64,000 nt of DNA from Sphingomonas sp. PP-CE-1G-424 (lineage in GTDB: Bacteria > Pseudomonadota > Alphaproteobacteria > Sphingomonadales > Sphingomonadaceae): NCBI RefSeq assembly GCF_004341085.1, contig NZ_SLXW01000010.1, forward strand, positions 1 through 64,000, given 5' to 3'. Within the stretch, counting starts at the first letter, position 1; every line of letters begins with the position of its first letter. The notes under the pieces are model-generated. The model did not search any database, was not told the origin of the DNA, and saw only the letters and a list, made by a program, of their open reading frames with translations. Positions 17,811 to 25,775 of this stretch are shown piece after piece. The position numbers and the translations under genes were made by a program.

Positions 17811-18036
17811 GAGCGACCTGTACTGGCTGACAGACGAGCAGATGGCACGCCTGCGGCCATATTTCCCAAAGAGTCATGGCAAGCCGGGAGTTGACGACCG
17901 GCGGGTGTTGAGCGGCACCTTTTCGTGAACCGCAATGGGCTGCGCTGGCGTGATGCGCCCAGCGACTACGGTCCGCACAAGCCTGTCCTGAGCCTGCCGA
18001 AGGGACGCTCTACAATCTTTGGAAACGGTGTGGTGA
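17811..18036 (+). pseudogene. IS5-family transposase, N-terminal part
   Basis: It begins MSDLYWLTDEQMARLRPYFP, the typical IS5-family opening (DUF4096). The frame breaks at VLSGTFS, where related proteins read GIIFVNRNGLRWRDAPSDYG (found here in the next frame). A block of about 23 bp, CCTGTCCTGAGCCTGCCGAA with GGG following (17982-18004), interrupts the conserved PHKTLYNRW region. It has the look of a dispersed extragenic repeat of sphingomonads. The reading frame is then cut by the IS3 insertion. The gene is dead. Confidence 0.75.
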
Positions 18037-18048
18037 TGTTGTTGCCCC

Positions 18049-18835
18049 CTAAAGGCCTGACAGAGCCTCGCAGGTTTGCGCGATGAACTCGCGTGGGGAT
18101 CGATAGCGCAAAGCGCGGTGCGGATGCACCTCGTTATAATGGGCGAACCAGCCGGGCAGTTGGTCGATGACACTCTGCGCATCTGGCCTGGGGTTCACGC
18201 GGACATAATCGCGCTTGAGGGTGCGAACGAACGCCTCGGCCATGCCATTCGATTGGTTCGGGCACGCGGTTCACCTGGCCGTAGCGATGCTCGACCGTGG
18301 CGACCATCAAGTCCTGGACGTCCTCAGCGGTGATGCCGCCCCTCGTCGCCACGTGTCCCATGGCCTCCCGGTCGCAGCAGTCGAGCGCGAACGCGACACG
18401 GACCTTCTCGCCATTGTCGCAGGTGATCTCCAACCCGTCGGAGCACTAGCGGGTGTTGCGAAGGTCGACGGCGACCCGGCCGTCGTGACGCCGTTCCTCG
18501 CGGCGTTCGCCGTCCCGTTGTAGCAGCAGACCGTGCACCTTCATGACGCGGTAAACGCGTTTCGGATTGGGCGCTTCGCGCCCGGTCTTTTCGGCTTGCC
18601 GGCGCAGCAAAGCATGAACGCGGCGATAGCCGTACGTTGGCAGATCAGCGACGAGCGCACGGATGTCGGCAACCAACTCAGCATCCGGCAGCGGCGGTCG
18701 TCCGCGTGGTCGGGACGCTGGATGATGGTGCCTTGCGGACAGGTGTGGTCGAGTGATGCCGACCGCCTTTGCGACCGCGCTCACCGTCCATCCCGCGGCA
18801 ACGAGGTCGAGCGCAACAGCAATTTTTTTGGGCCT
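18049..18835 (-). pseudogene. IS3-family transposase OrfB, nonsense mutation plus deletion
   Basis: The reading frame starts after the A7 site (KIAVALDLVAAGWTVSAVAK), passes GYRRVHALLRRQAEKTGREA and NPKRVYRVMKVHGLLLQRDG, and reaches a TAG at 18447-18449, where the family has Trp (NTR-W-CSDGLEI). The frame continues as EITCDNGEKVRVAFALDCCD, up to GQVNRVPEPIEW. The segment with the second catalytic Asp (SDNGS) is deleted. The C-terminal part, NGMAEAFVRTLKRDYVRVNP, lies in another frame. With the DDE triad lost, it cannot be a functional transposase. Confidence 0.8.
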
Positions 18836-19182
18836 GCGGCCCGGGACACGGCCTCGCGGAGCAGCTCGTTCTCCATGGCCTTCTTGCCGAGCAGCCGGTG
18901 TAGTTCGCGCACCTGCGCCTCGAGCGCACGGTACTCGGACGCCGGCACCACTTCCTCGCCCGCTGTCGCGGCGGTCAGCGCACCCTGCGCCATCAGGCGC
19001 CGCCAGGTGAAGATCTGATTGCCACCGATGCCGTGCCGGCGGGCGACGAGCGACACGCTCATGCCCGGCAGATACGTCTCCTCGACGATCCGGACCTTTT
19101 CCTCCGGTGTCCACCGCCTCCGGCGCTGAACACCGGAGAGAACCTCGCCATCGTTGTAACGCCTGGTCGTACCGTCAGTCAT
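18781..19182 (-). CDS. IS3-family transposase OrfA
   Basis: From ATG 19182 (MTDGTTRRYNDGEVLSGVQR) the product has a helix-turn-helix (WTPEEKVRIVEETYLPGMSV, then SLVARRHGIGGNQIFTWRRL) for recognising terminal repeats. A leucine-zipper-like segment follows (LEAQVRELHRLLGKKAMENE). The minus-strand run of seven A's within codons for PKKLLL (18823-18829) is the expected -1 frameshift site for making the OrfAB fusion. The gene appears intact. Its catalytic partner is not, so the element is probably immobile. Confidence 0.8.
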   Translation of the reverse strand: MTDGTTRRYNDGEVLSGVQRRRRWTPEEKVRIVEETYLPGMSVSLVARRHGIGGNQIFTWRRLMAQGALTAATAGEEVVPASEYRALEAQVRELHRLLGKKAMENELLREAVSRAAGPKKLLLRSTSLPRDGR

Positions 19183-19244
19183 ATGCCTCACTCTTATCTA
19201 AGAGCGGGGCCCTGTCAGGTCATTTAGGGGGCAACCTCAGGTGA

Positions 19245-19688
19245 GATGGGTGTGTTCTTGCGCATGATGGAGAGCTTGGCTGCCACTGATACCGACCCAA
19301 AGACCGTCATGATCGACGCGACGTATCTGAAGGCGCACGGCATCGAGTCTGCGGGTTGAAAAGGGGATCTCGGGCGCCTGATTGGTCGCACCAAAGGTGG
19401 CATGAACACGAAGCTCCATGCTGTGACCGACGCAAACGGCCGTCCGCTCAGCTTCTTCATGAGGTCAGCGATTACACCGGTGCGGCCGCATTGCTCGACG
19501 ATCTGCCCAAGGCGCAATGGCTGCTCGGCGACCGCGGTTACGACGCCGACGGGTTCAGGGATGCCTTGCAGGCCAAGGGAATCCAGCCATGCATCCCAGG
19601 TCGGAGGTCTCGGCTCGAGCCCATCAAATCCGACAAACGCCGCTACAGGCGCCGTAGCCGTATCGAGATCATGTTCGGGCGGCTTAAG
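19245..19688 (+). pseudogene. IS5-family transposase, C-terminal part
   Basis: After the IS3 insertion the transposase resumes at MGVFLRMMESLAATDTDPKT with the first catalytic Asp in VMIDATYLKAH. A frameshift follows near 19350 (stop TGA in the old frame; KGDLGRLIGRTKGGMNTKLH continues) and a small deletion near 19461 (FFM joins SDYTGAAALL). The part GDRGYDADGFRDALQAKGIQ and RRYRRRSRIEIMFGRLK remains. The last approximately 40 codons are missing beyond the IS481 boundary. Confidence 0.75.
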
Positions 19689-20699
19689 TGTTTGATCCCA
19701 CGGTTTGATGGTGCGATCCTTTCGTTGGAATGGAAGGAGGCCGTATGGGACAGGTACGTCATGGGTGCGCCACGACCACGCACGCCGTCCGAGCCGCAAT
19801 ACAGCGATCGCAAGCTTCGCTCGCGACGCTGAGCCGGGAGCTGGGGATCAACCCCAAGACGGTGGCAAAGTGGCGTAAAAGGGCGACGGTTGAGGATCTG
19901 AAGACTGGGCCGAAGGCCCCTCATTTAACGACCTTGTCCGAGGCTGAAGAGGCAATGGTTGTGGCGTTCCGCCGGCACACGCTGCTACCACTCGACGACT
20001 GCCTCTACGCGTTGCAGCCATCGATCCCGCACCTGACCCGGTCAGCGCTGCACCGCTGCCTGCAGCGGCATGGTATCTCCCGCCTGCCGGACATCGAAGG
20101 CGACAAACCGAAGCGGCAACGCTTCAAGCGTTACCCAATCGGCTTCTTCCACATCGATATCGCCGAGGTGAAGACTGCCGAAGGCAAGCTCTACCTGTTC
20201 GTCGGCATCGACCGCACCAGCAAGTTCGCGGTCACCCAGTTGGTCGACAAGGCTGATCGCCGGACAGCATGGGAGTTCCTGGAACACCTGCTGAAGGCTG
20301 TGCCTTATCGCGTCCACACCCTCCTCACGGACAATGGCATCCAGTTCGCCGAGCAGCCGCGTAACCGCAACACCGCCTGGTCGCGCCAGATGCGCTTCGA
20401 CATGATCTGCGAGGCGAACGACATAGAGCACCGGCTCACCAAGCCGAACCATCGCTGGACGAACGGTCAGGTGGAGCGGATGAACCGCACCATCAAGGAG
20501 GCGACCGTCAAACGCTTCCACTACGAGAGCCACGACCAGCTACGAACGCATCTCGCCGACTTCATGGCGGCCTACAATTTCGCTCGCCGGCTCAAGACGC
20601 TCAGCGGTCTCACACCCTACGAATACATCGCCAAGATCTGGACGTCAGAGCCAGACCGGTTCATCGTCGACCCGATCCACCAGATGCCGGGACTAAACA
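19689..20699 (+). mobile_element. IS481-family insertion sequence, 1011 bp
   Basis: The left end is TGTTTGATCCCACGG (19689 on). The right end on the opposite strand is TGTTTAGTCCCGGCA (ending 20699). These are imperfect inverted repeats with the TGT...ACA termini usual for IS481. One transposase gene fills the element. No target duplication is obvious between GGCTTAAG on the left and GTCCGCCG on the right. It cuts the IS5-family element and is the youngest-looking member of the pile, being the only one with an intact transposase. Confidence 0.75.
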
Positions 20700-20815
20700 G
20701 TCCGCCGATTTTGATTTTTCCTGGAGTGCTTTCAGGGTGGGCAGCCTCCAGCATCTTACGACACATCCGCGGCAATTCGGGTACAGCACGGTCGGATAGC
20801 TTTCCTGTCCGATAG
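19745..20815 (+). CDS. IS481-family DDE transposase
   Basis: The start at ATG 19745 (MGQVRHGCATTTHAVRAAIQ) is chosen because GGAAGGAGG precedes it; an ATG 15 bp upstream lies within that SD. An N-terminal HTH (LSRELGINPKTVAKWRKR) leads to an rve-type catalytic domain with Asp in FFHIDIAEVKT, Asp in LLTDNGIQF and Glu in NGQVERMNRT, so the DDE triad is complete. The element ends at base 20699, inside PGLN-S. No stop is supplied by the right end here, and the frame reads 38 codons into flanking DNA to 20815, giving 356 aa instead of about 318. Confidence 0.85.
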   Translation: MGQVRHGCATTTHAVRAAIQRSQASLATLSRELGINPKTVAKWRKRATVEDLKTGPKAPHLTTLSEAEEAMVVAFRRHTLLPLDDCLYALQPSIPHLTRSALHRCLQRHGISRLPDIEGDKPKRQRFKRYPIGFFHIDIAEVKTAEGKLYLFVGIDRTSKFAVTQLVDKADRRTAWEFLEHLLKAVPYRVHTLLTDNGIQFAEQPRNRNTAWSRQMRFDMICEANDIEHRLTKPNHRWTNGQVERMNRTIKEATVKRFHYESHDQLRTHLADFMAAYNFARRLKTLSGLTPYEYIAKIWTSEPDRFIVDPIHQMPGLNSPPILIFPGVLSGWAASSILRHIRGNSGTARSDSFPVR

Positions 20816-20964
20816 CTGCCGATCCGGTTTCGGGTAGGTCGGGCCAATCGCCAGCGCCGGAACGACGATGGTGGGAGATATCAGCCGCGCAGACCTTCTC
20901 ACAAACGAACGGCGATTGAGAAGGCGCAGGTTTTCCCAAAAGGATGGTTTTCTGAGAAACAGCG

Positions 20965-21435
20965 TCAGCCTTGCTCAGCGGGGTCGTTCTGCACCGCATC
21001 TGCGAAACGGCGCATCAAGCGGGTAAGGTCAGAAACATCTTGTTTCTTCCAATCGGCAAAGATCCTTCGTGCCATTGTCTCACGCGTCATGTCGATCTTG
21101 TCGGTCAAGGCTTTGCCACTGGCAGTTATAACTGCTGCGCGCACCCGCCCATCCGTTGCGCTTGATCGACGCTCCACGAAACCGAGGCCCTCAAGCTTTG
21201 TGACCTGTCGGCTGACGGTCGTATAGTCGCGCCCCACCCGGTCGGCGAGGTCGACGATACCGATGGGTTCCAGCCTTTCCACCATCACAAGCAGTGGGAA
21301 TAGCGCGCGGTCGAGCGCGATCCCCGCTTCACGCACCATCGCCTCGTCGCGCTGCGGCTGGTTCATGACGCTGACTATGTCGATCAGCGCCCTGTGAAGT
21401 TCGCGCAACAATGCCGAGTTGAGTGTATTATGCAC
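20965..21435 (-). CDS. MarR-family transcriptional regulator
   Basis: A 156-aa MarR regulator with a helical N-terminus and winged helix: GIVDLADRVGRDYTTVSRQV, then TKLEGLGFVERRSSATDGRV, with the D-x-R wing. It is divergent from the FAD monooxygenase gene (starts 63 bp apart) and probably represses that gene and itself in response to a phenolic or other small effector, the usual arrangement. A CATAT-TACAC-ATATG repeat in the spacer is a candidate operator. Confidence 0.82.
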   Translation of the reverse strand: MHNTLNSALLRELHRALIDIVSVMNQPQRDEAMVREAGIALDRALFPLLVMVERLEPIGIVDLADRVGRDYTTVSRQVTKLEGLGFVERRSSATDGRVRAAVITASGKALTDKIDMTRETMARRIFADWKKQDVSDLTRLMRRFADAVQNDPAEQG

Positions 21436-21473
21436 TTTTATATTTGACTCCTATTTATTGCTCATTCTATATG

Positions 21474-21488
21474 CATATTACACATATG
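21474..21488. promoter_or_regulatory. Candidate MarR operator
   Basis: CATAT-TACAC-ATATG, a 5-bp inverted repeat, ends just before the GGAG ribosome-binding site of the monooxygenase gene. It lies in the 62-bp divergent spacer with the MarR gene. The assignment rests on position and symmetry. Confidence 0.4.
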
Positions 21489-21497
21489 GAGTATGAC

Positions 21498-23000
21498 ATG
21501 ACAAACGATTTCGCAGCGGATGTGCTTATCTGCGGCGCTGGCGCGGCTGGCCTGACGCTGGCGATCGACCTTGCCCGGCGCGGCGTCTCGTTCCGGCTGA
21601 TCGAGAAGCTGGACGATCCCTTCCGCGGTTCACGCGGCAAGGGTATCCAGCCCCGGACACAAGAAGTGTTCGAGGACCTTGGTATTCTCGACCGGATCGT
21701 GGCGGTGGGGGGGGTCTACCCGAAGCAGCGCGAATATGCCGACGACGGTAGCTTTACCGATGCCGATGTGGTGGAGGCGGAGCCCGCAACGCCGGCGGAG
21801 CCCTATCACCTGCCGCTGATGGTGCCCCAGTTCCTCACCGAACGCGTACTGCGCGAGCGGCTGACGGAGTTGGGCCACGCTCCCGAGTTCGGCTACGAAC
21901 TGCTCGGCTTTACGCAGGACGACGGCGCAGTGACCGCGCGGATCGCGACCAAGGCCGGCGAGGAGACGGTCCGCGTCGGCTGGCTCGTCGGTGCGGACGG
22001 CGGACGTTCCTTCGTTCGCCGCGTCCTGGACATTGGCTTTCCAGGCAAGACGCTGGGCGTACGCGCCATAGTCGCAGACGTCATGCTTTCGGGTCTGTCA
22101 CGCGACGTGTGGCACCGTTTCGGCGAGGGCGACATGCGACGACAGATTTCCGCCTGCCCGCTCGCCGGCACCGATCTCTTCCAACTCCAGGGACCGATCC
22201 CGTTGGAAGGCGAGGTCGATCTATCGGCCACCGGGCTTACCGCGCTACTGCGCGAGCGGACCGGGCGGGATGATCTCCTCGTCCACTCGGTATCCTGGGC
22301 ATCCGCCTTCCACATGAACGCGCGTCTTGCCGATCGCTACCGGGTCGGCCGCGTCTTCCTCGTCGGCGACGCAGCGCACACCCACCCCCCGACCGGCGGG
22401 CAGGGTCTGAACACCAGCGTGCAGGATTCCTATAATCTCGGCTGGAAGCTCGGCGCGGTCCTGCACGGTGCTCCCGGTGCGCTGCTCGACACCTACGAGA
22501 CGGAGCGCCGCCCCGTTGCCCAAGCCATGCTTGGCCTTGCAACCGGCCTGCTCGACGCCATGAAGCGCGGCGAGATGCGACGTGGTCGCGACGTGCATCA
22601 ACTCGACATCGGCTATTCCGAATCCTCCTTGGCCGTAGAAGCGCCTGAACGGCACGGCATCCTGCTCGCCGGTGACCGCGCGCCCGACGCCCGGGTCCGG
22701 GGTGCGGCCGGACAGTCGCGGCGGTTGTTCGACCTGTTCAGAGGTTCCCACTGGACGCTGCTGACCTATGGCGATGCCTCCATGGGAACACGGCCGGGGC
22801 TACGCGTCCATGCCATCGACCAGCACGGCGACCTTGCGGACGATGCGGGAGAGTTCCGGGCTGCCTATGGCGTCGCCGCTGGTGACCGGGTGCTGGTGCG
22901 ACCGGACGGGTACGTCGGCGCGATCGTGTCTGTCGACGATGATGCTGTACTCGATGCTTACTTTCTTCAGGTCGGCATAGTGGGCAGAGTCGATGGCTAA
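21498..23000 (+). CDS. FAD-dependent aromatic monooxygenase (PheA/TfdB-like)
   Basis: About 500 aa from ATG 21498, preceded by GGAG. The longer frame to 21423 would overlap the MarR gene. It is a flavoprotein hydroxylase using NAD(P)H and O2 on an aromatic or polyketide-like substrate. The Rossmann GxGxxG is GAGAAGLTLAIDLARRG near residue 15, and the second FAD motif is GDAAHTHPPTGGQGLNTSVQ around residue 290. A thioredoxin-like C-terminal region follows. The downstream DUF4405 gene overlaps its stop by 8 bp, so both are in one transcript under the divergent MarR regulator. The substrate cannot be deduced. Confidence 0.85.
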   Translation: MTNDFAADVLICGAGAAGLTLAIDLARRGVSFRLIEKLDDPFRGSRGKGIQPRTQEVFEDLGILDRIVAVGGVYPKQREYADDGSFTDADVVEAEPATPAEPYHLPLMVPQFLTERVLRERLTELGHAPEFGYELLGFTQDDGAVTARIATKAGEETVRVGWLVGADGGRSFVRRVLDIGFPGKTLGVRAIVADVMLSGLSRDVWHRFGEGDMRRQISACPLAGTDLFQLQGPIPLEGEVDLSATGLTALLRERTGRDDLLVHSVSWASAFHMNARLADRYRVGRVFLVGDAAHTHPPTGGQGLNTSVQDSYNLGWKLGAVLHGAPGALLDTYETERRPVAQAMLGLATGLLDAMKRGEMRRGRDVHQLDIGYSESSLAVEAPERHGILLAGDRAPDARVRGAAGQSRRLFDLFRGSHWTLLTYGDASMGTRPGLRVHAIDQHGDLADDAGEFRAAYGVAAGDRVLVRPDGYVGAIVSVDDDAVLDAYFLQVGIVGRVDG

Positions 23001-23499
23001 GCCCACCACCGTTCGCTCTTGGGCCACCCCGCTCACGATCGGCGCCTTCCTGATGATGGCCGCGACCGGCATGCTGATGTTCTTCGGCTGGAACACCGGG
23101 CTGACCACCGTTGCCCACCAATGGCTGTCCTGGTTCTTCTTGCTCGGCGCGGGCGGGCACATCGTGGCCAACTGGCGTCCGTTCAGGAACCATCTGAAAA
23201 CCAGGTGGGGCTGCATCTGCCTCCTGTGCTCCGCGGCTCTGCTTGCCGCGTCGCTGTTCACTTGGGGGCGGGTAACAGGGCCGCAATTGGAACGCCCGAT
23301 CATGACGGCGCTGGTCGACGCTCCACTATCTTCCTTGGCTGGCGTTGCCGGCATGTCGCCGGAGGACATGGTACGACGTTTCAACGCGCATGGCATTCCG
23401 GCCGAGCAAAAGCGATCGGTCCGCAAGCTTTCTATTCAATACCATGTCGGGATCAACCGGCTGCTCGGCTTGGTTTTCCTGCCTGACACGCCAGACTAG
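22993..23499 (+). CDS. DUF4405-type membrane protein
   Basis: A 168-aa membrane protein with three or four hydrophobic helices: LTIGAFLMMAATGMLMFFGW, then HQWLSWFFLLGAGGHIVANW and CLLCSAALLAASLF. It has His residues at helix positions typical of DUF4405 proteins, which resemble cytochrome-b-like haem-binding helices. The start overlaps the monooxygenase stop by 8 bp, so translation is coupled. The C-terminal part, from about residue 95, is soluble. Its role is unknown; a redox partner or electron-transfer function would fit the fold but is inference. Confidence 0.65.
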   Translation: MAKPTTVRSWATPLTIGAFLMMAATGMLMFFGWNTGLTTVAHQWLSWFFLLGAGGHIVANWRPFRNHLKTRWGCICLLCSAALLAASLFTWGRVTGPQLERPIMTALVDAPLSSLAGVAGMSPEDMVRRFNAHGIPAEQKRSVRKLSIQYHVGINRLLGLVFLPDTPD

Positions 23500-23577
23500 T
23501 CGTGTTGGGACGCTAGCCCTGATGGTTCCTTGATATGCGTCCTAGCGGTTCAGTCTAATTTAACGCACTCAGCTTTG

Positions 23578-24030
23578 ATGGAACGCCACGAAGACGATAC
23601 ACATCCGGAAGCTGCGGTCGCGCCGGGCTATCTTGCCAACCATGCGGCTCGCCTGTTCAACCGTGGTGTGGATGCGACCCTGCGTCCACACGGTCTAACC
23701 CTGGCACTGATCGGACCGATTCTTCTGTTGTCATGGAAGGGGCCGATGCTCCAGCGCGACATTGTCCGCTCCTCGGCCGTCAGGCAGCCGGCGATGGTGG
23801 CGCTCCTTGATAAGTTGGAAGCTATGGGGCTGATCGTGCGCACGCCGTCGGCCACTGATCGGCGCGCAGCTATGGTAAATCTGACTGATGAGGGGCGCGA
23901 AGCAGCGCGGATAGGAGGCGCGGCGCTGACCGATGCCAACACAAGGGGGCTTAACGGATTCTTGCCCGAAGAAGCCGCCAATCTGGTGGTGCTGCTGCAA
24001 CGCCTCATCACCAATTTTGAACACCATTAG
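23578..24030 (+). CDS. MarR-family transcriptional regulator
   Basis: A 150-aa regulator from ATG 23578 (MERHEDDTHPEAAVAPGYLA). The winged helix reads MLQRDIVRSSAVRQPAMVAL, then LDKLEAMGLIVRTPSATDRR, with the usual D-x-R-R wing. It precedes a second FAD monooxygenase by 107 bp on the same strand and likely controls it. The window thus has two separate MarR/flavin-monooxygenase units side by side. Confidence 0.8.
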   Translation: MERHEDDTHPEAAVAPGYLANHAARLFNRGVDATLRPHGLTLALIGPILLLSWKGPMLQRDIVRSSAVRQPAMVALLDKLEAMGLIVRTPSATDRRAAMVNLTDEGREAARIGGAALTDANTRGLNGFLPEEAANLVVLLQRLITNFEHH

Positions 24031-24137
24031 CAATTATACATCATACGTGATATTCATGTTGGAAAGGAGTTGTCCAACATGTCCCATCGTATCCCTATTT
24101 CGGATGCCGGTGTCGTCGGCAACCAAAGGCTTGATGT

Positions 24138-25514
24138 ATGACACGTCGCATTCTCGTTACCGGTGCCAGCATATCCGGCTGCGCTGTCGCTTGGTGGCTA
24201 GGTCGGCGCGGCTTCGAGGTCACGGTTGTCGAGCAGGCATCGACATTTCGCGACGGCGGGCAAAACGTCGACGTGCGCGGGGCAGCTCGCGACGTGCTGC
24301 GGCTTATGAAACTCGAAGATGCCGTGAGGGATCTCAATACAGGCGAACGTGGGATCGCGTGGGTCAATGACCGCAACAAGACCGTCGCTCAAATCGATCT
24401 GGATGGCTCAAAAGGCGACGGTCCAACGGCGGAACTGGAGATCCTGCGTGGTGACCTTGCCCGCCTTCTACACGACGAAGCTTGCGGACATGCTGATTTC
24501 CGTTTCGGTGACCGGATTGTCGGTGTCGATAGGAAGGAAGAACGGGCTCATGTGACCTTCCAAAGCGGACGTGCGGAGCAATTCGATCTGGTCGTGATTG
24601 CAGAAGGCGTGGGCTCGAAGACACGCGACCTTCTGTTTCCGGGCGAAAACCATCCGCGCTGGATGAACCTCGCGACGGCGTTCTTCACAATAAAGCGCGC
24701 CGAAACCGACAGCGACATTGCTCGGTGGTACAACGTCATCGGTGGGGCCAGTGCCGGCGTTCGACCTGATAATACCGGCACAACGCGCGCGTTCTTTAAC
24801 GTGCAGGGGCCGCGCCGTCCCACGCCCGGCGAAGGCGTTGAAGATCAGAAGGCGTTCTTGCGTACCCGATTTGTGGGTGCCGGATGGGAGATTCCTCGCC
24901 TTCTCGCGGGCATGGCGGACGCTAAAGATTTCTGGTTTGACGATTTGCGACAGGTCCGCATGCAGCGTTGGTCCCGTGGCCCTCTGGTCCTGACCGGCGA
25001 TGCGGCGTGGTGCGTCACTCCGTTGGGTGGTGCGGGGGCATCGTTGGCGCTGATTGGAGCCTATGTCCTTGCCGGCGAACTTTCCCGAACGCAGGACATC
25101 GGTGAAGCGCTCGACGCGTACGAACGAAAGTTACGAGCTCTTGTGAATAAAACGCAGAGCATTCCGAAGCTGGTGCCGAGACTGGCCCATCCGCATAGCC
25201 GTGCCGGCATCTTCGCCTTGCAAACCGTTCAGAAAATCATTGCGCTGCCCGCCCTGCAACGGTTGGCGATCAAAGCGGTAACGCCTGCGGTGGAGACGTT
25301 TGTGCTGCCGGAGTACAGCGGGGGCTTTGGCGACCTGCTGACGATCGATGACCTTGCCTCGTCGCCCGCTGATCTGTCCAAGCCGTCAACGGCGCGGCCG
25401 ATCGGCTGGGCGATCGTAGCGGGTGGTGTTGGTCTCGCGCTGGGTGCTGCGATCCTGCGGCATCGCAAGGTATCGGGGCTTCACGCACCGGGGCCGCGCT
25501 TGCCAGAACAGTGA
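24138..25514 (+). CDS. FAD-dependent monooxygenase (TetX/PHBH-like) with C-terminal membrane anchor
   Basis: A 458-aa flavoprotein. Dinucleotide motif: VTGASISGCAVAWWLGRRGF at residues 7-26, with GASISG replacing the classic GAGIxG. The second FAD motif is LTGDAAWCVTPLGGAGASLA around residue 285. TetX-like enzymes hydroxylate polycyclic or phenolic compounds. Unusually, the C-terminus carries a hydrophobic helix (IGWAIVAGGVGLALGAAILR, about residues 425-445), so the protein may be tethered to the inner membrane. It follows a MarR gene that may regulate it. The substrate is unknown. Confidence 0.8.
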   Translation: MTRRILVTGASISGCAVAWWLGRRGFEVTVVEQASTFRDGGQNVDVRGAARDVLRLMKLEDAVRDLNTGERGIAWVNDRNKTVAQIDLDGSKGDGPTAELEILRGDLARLLHDEACGHADFRFGDRIVGVDRKEERAHVTFQSGRAEQFDLVVIAEGVGSKTRDLLFPGENHPRWMNLATAFFTIKRAETDSDIARWYNVIGGASAGVRPDNTGTTRAFFNVQGPRRPTPGEGVEDQKAFLRTRFVGAGWEIPRLLAGMADAKDFWFDDLRQVRMQRWSRGPLVLTGDAAWCVTPLGGAGASLALIGAYVLAGELSRTQDIGEALDAYERKLRALVNKTQSIPKLVPRLAHPHSRAGIFALQTVQKIIALPALQRLAIKAVTPAVETFVLPEYSGGFGDLLTIDDLASSPADLSKPSTARPIGWAIVAGGVGLALGAAILRHRKVSGLHAPGPRLPEQ

Positions 25515-25775
25515 AACGAGATGGAACATTGGTGTAAAGGCGCGCCATGTGGCCGCTACGTAATCGCGCTGTTTGTCGTCGTGACGTGTGCCACCTCTCT
25601 CACCGAGGATGACAGAACGGGAAAAGCCCCCGCGTCCCAGAACTAGCCGCTCAGCGTCTTACTGCAAAAGCCTATGAGCCGACGGGTGGCGTGCTGTCGG
25701 TAAAATAACGCCTTGTTGAGCACGGCTTACCGTTATCGCGACTACCCCACGACGGCTAATTGAATGGAGTACCAA

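Larger units (their letters stand above)
18037..19239 (-). mobile_element. IS3-family element (IS2-like group), 1203 bp, internally deleted
   Basis: The ends are TGTTGTTGCCCCCTAAAGGC (left) and, on the opposite strand, TGAGGTTGCCCCCTAAATGA (right). They are imperfect inverted repeats beginning with TG and ending with CA as usual for IS3. The element carries orfA and a broken orfB on the minus strand, joined by an A7 frameshift site (18823-18829). It is about 100 bp shorter than expected because part of the orfB catalytic core is missing. Diverged remnants of the same ends lie at 9985-10185. Confidence 0.8.
18032..19244. repeat. 5-bp target duplication GGTGA flanking the IS3 element
   Basis: GGTGA occurs at 18032-18036 and 19240-19244, directly outside the IS3-family ends. 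Removing the element and one copy restores the IS5 reading (CGEMGVF). Five base pairs is usual for the IS2 branch of the IS3 family. Confidence 0.7.
17746..19688 (+). mobile_element. IS5-family element, split by an IS3 element and truncated on the right
   Basis: The left end lies around the palindrome GGGTCAGGACCC (17748-17759). The transposase starts at ATG 17811. The element is interrupted at 18037-19239 by an IS3-family insertion with 5-bp duplicated GGTGA. It resumes at 19245 and ends abruptly at 19688, where the IS481 element begins inside the conserved IEIMFGRLK segment. The right terminal repeat is gone, so it cannot move by itself. Confidence 0.75.

Noticed and set aside
22245..22751. 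168-aa minus-strand frame within the FAD monooxygenase gene
   Set aside because: It is a shadow of the high-GC coding strand; the plus-strand flavoprotein motifs are decisive.
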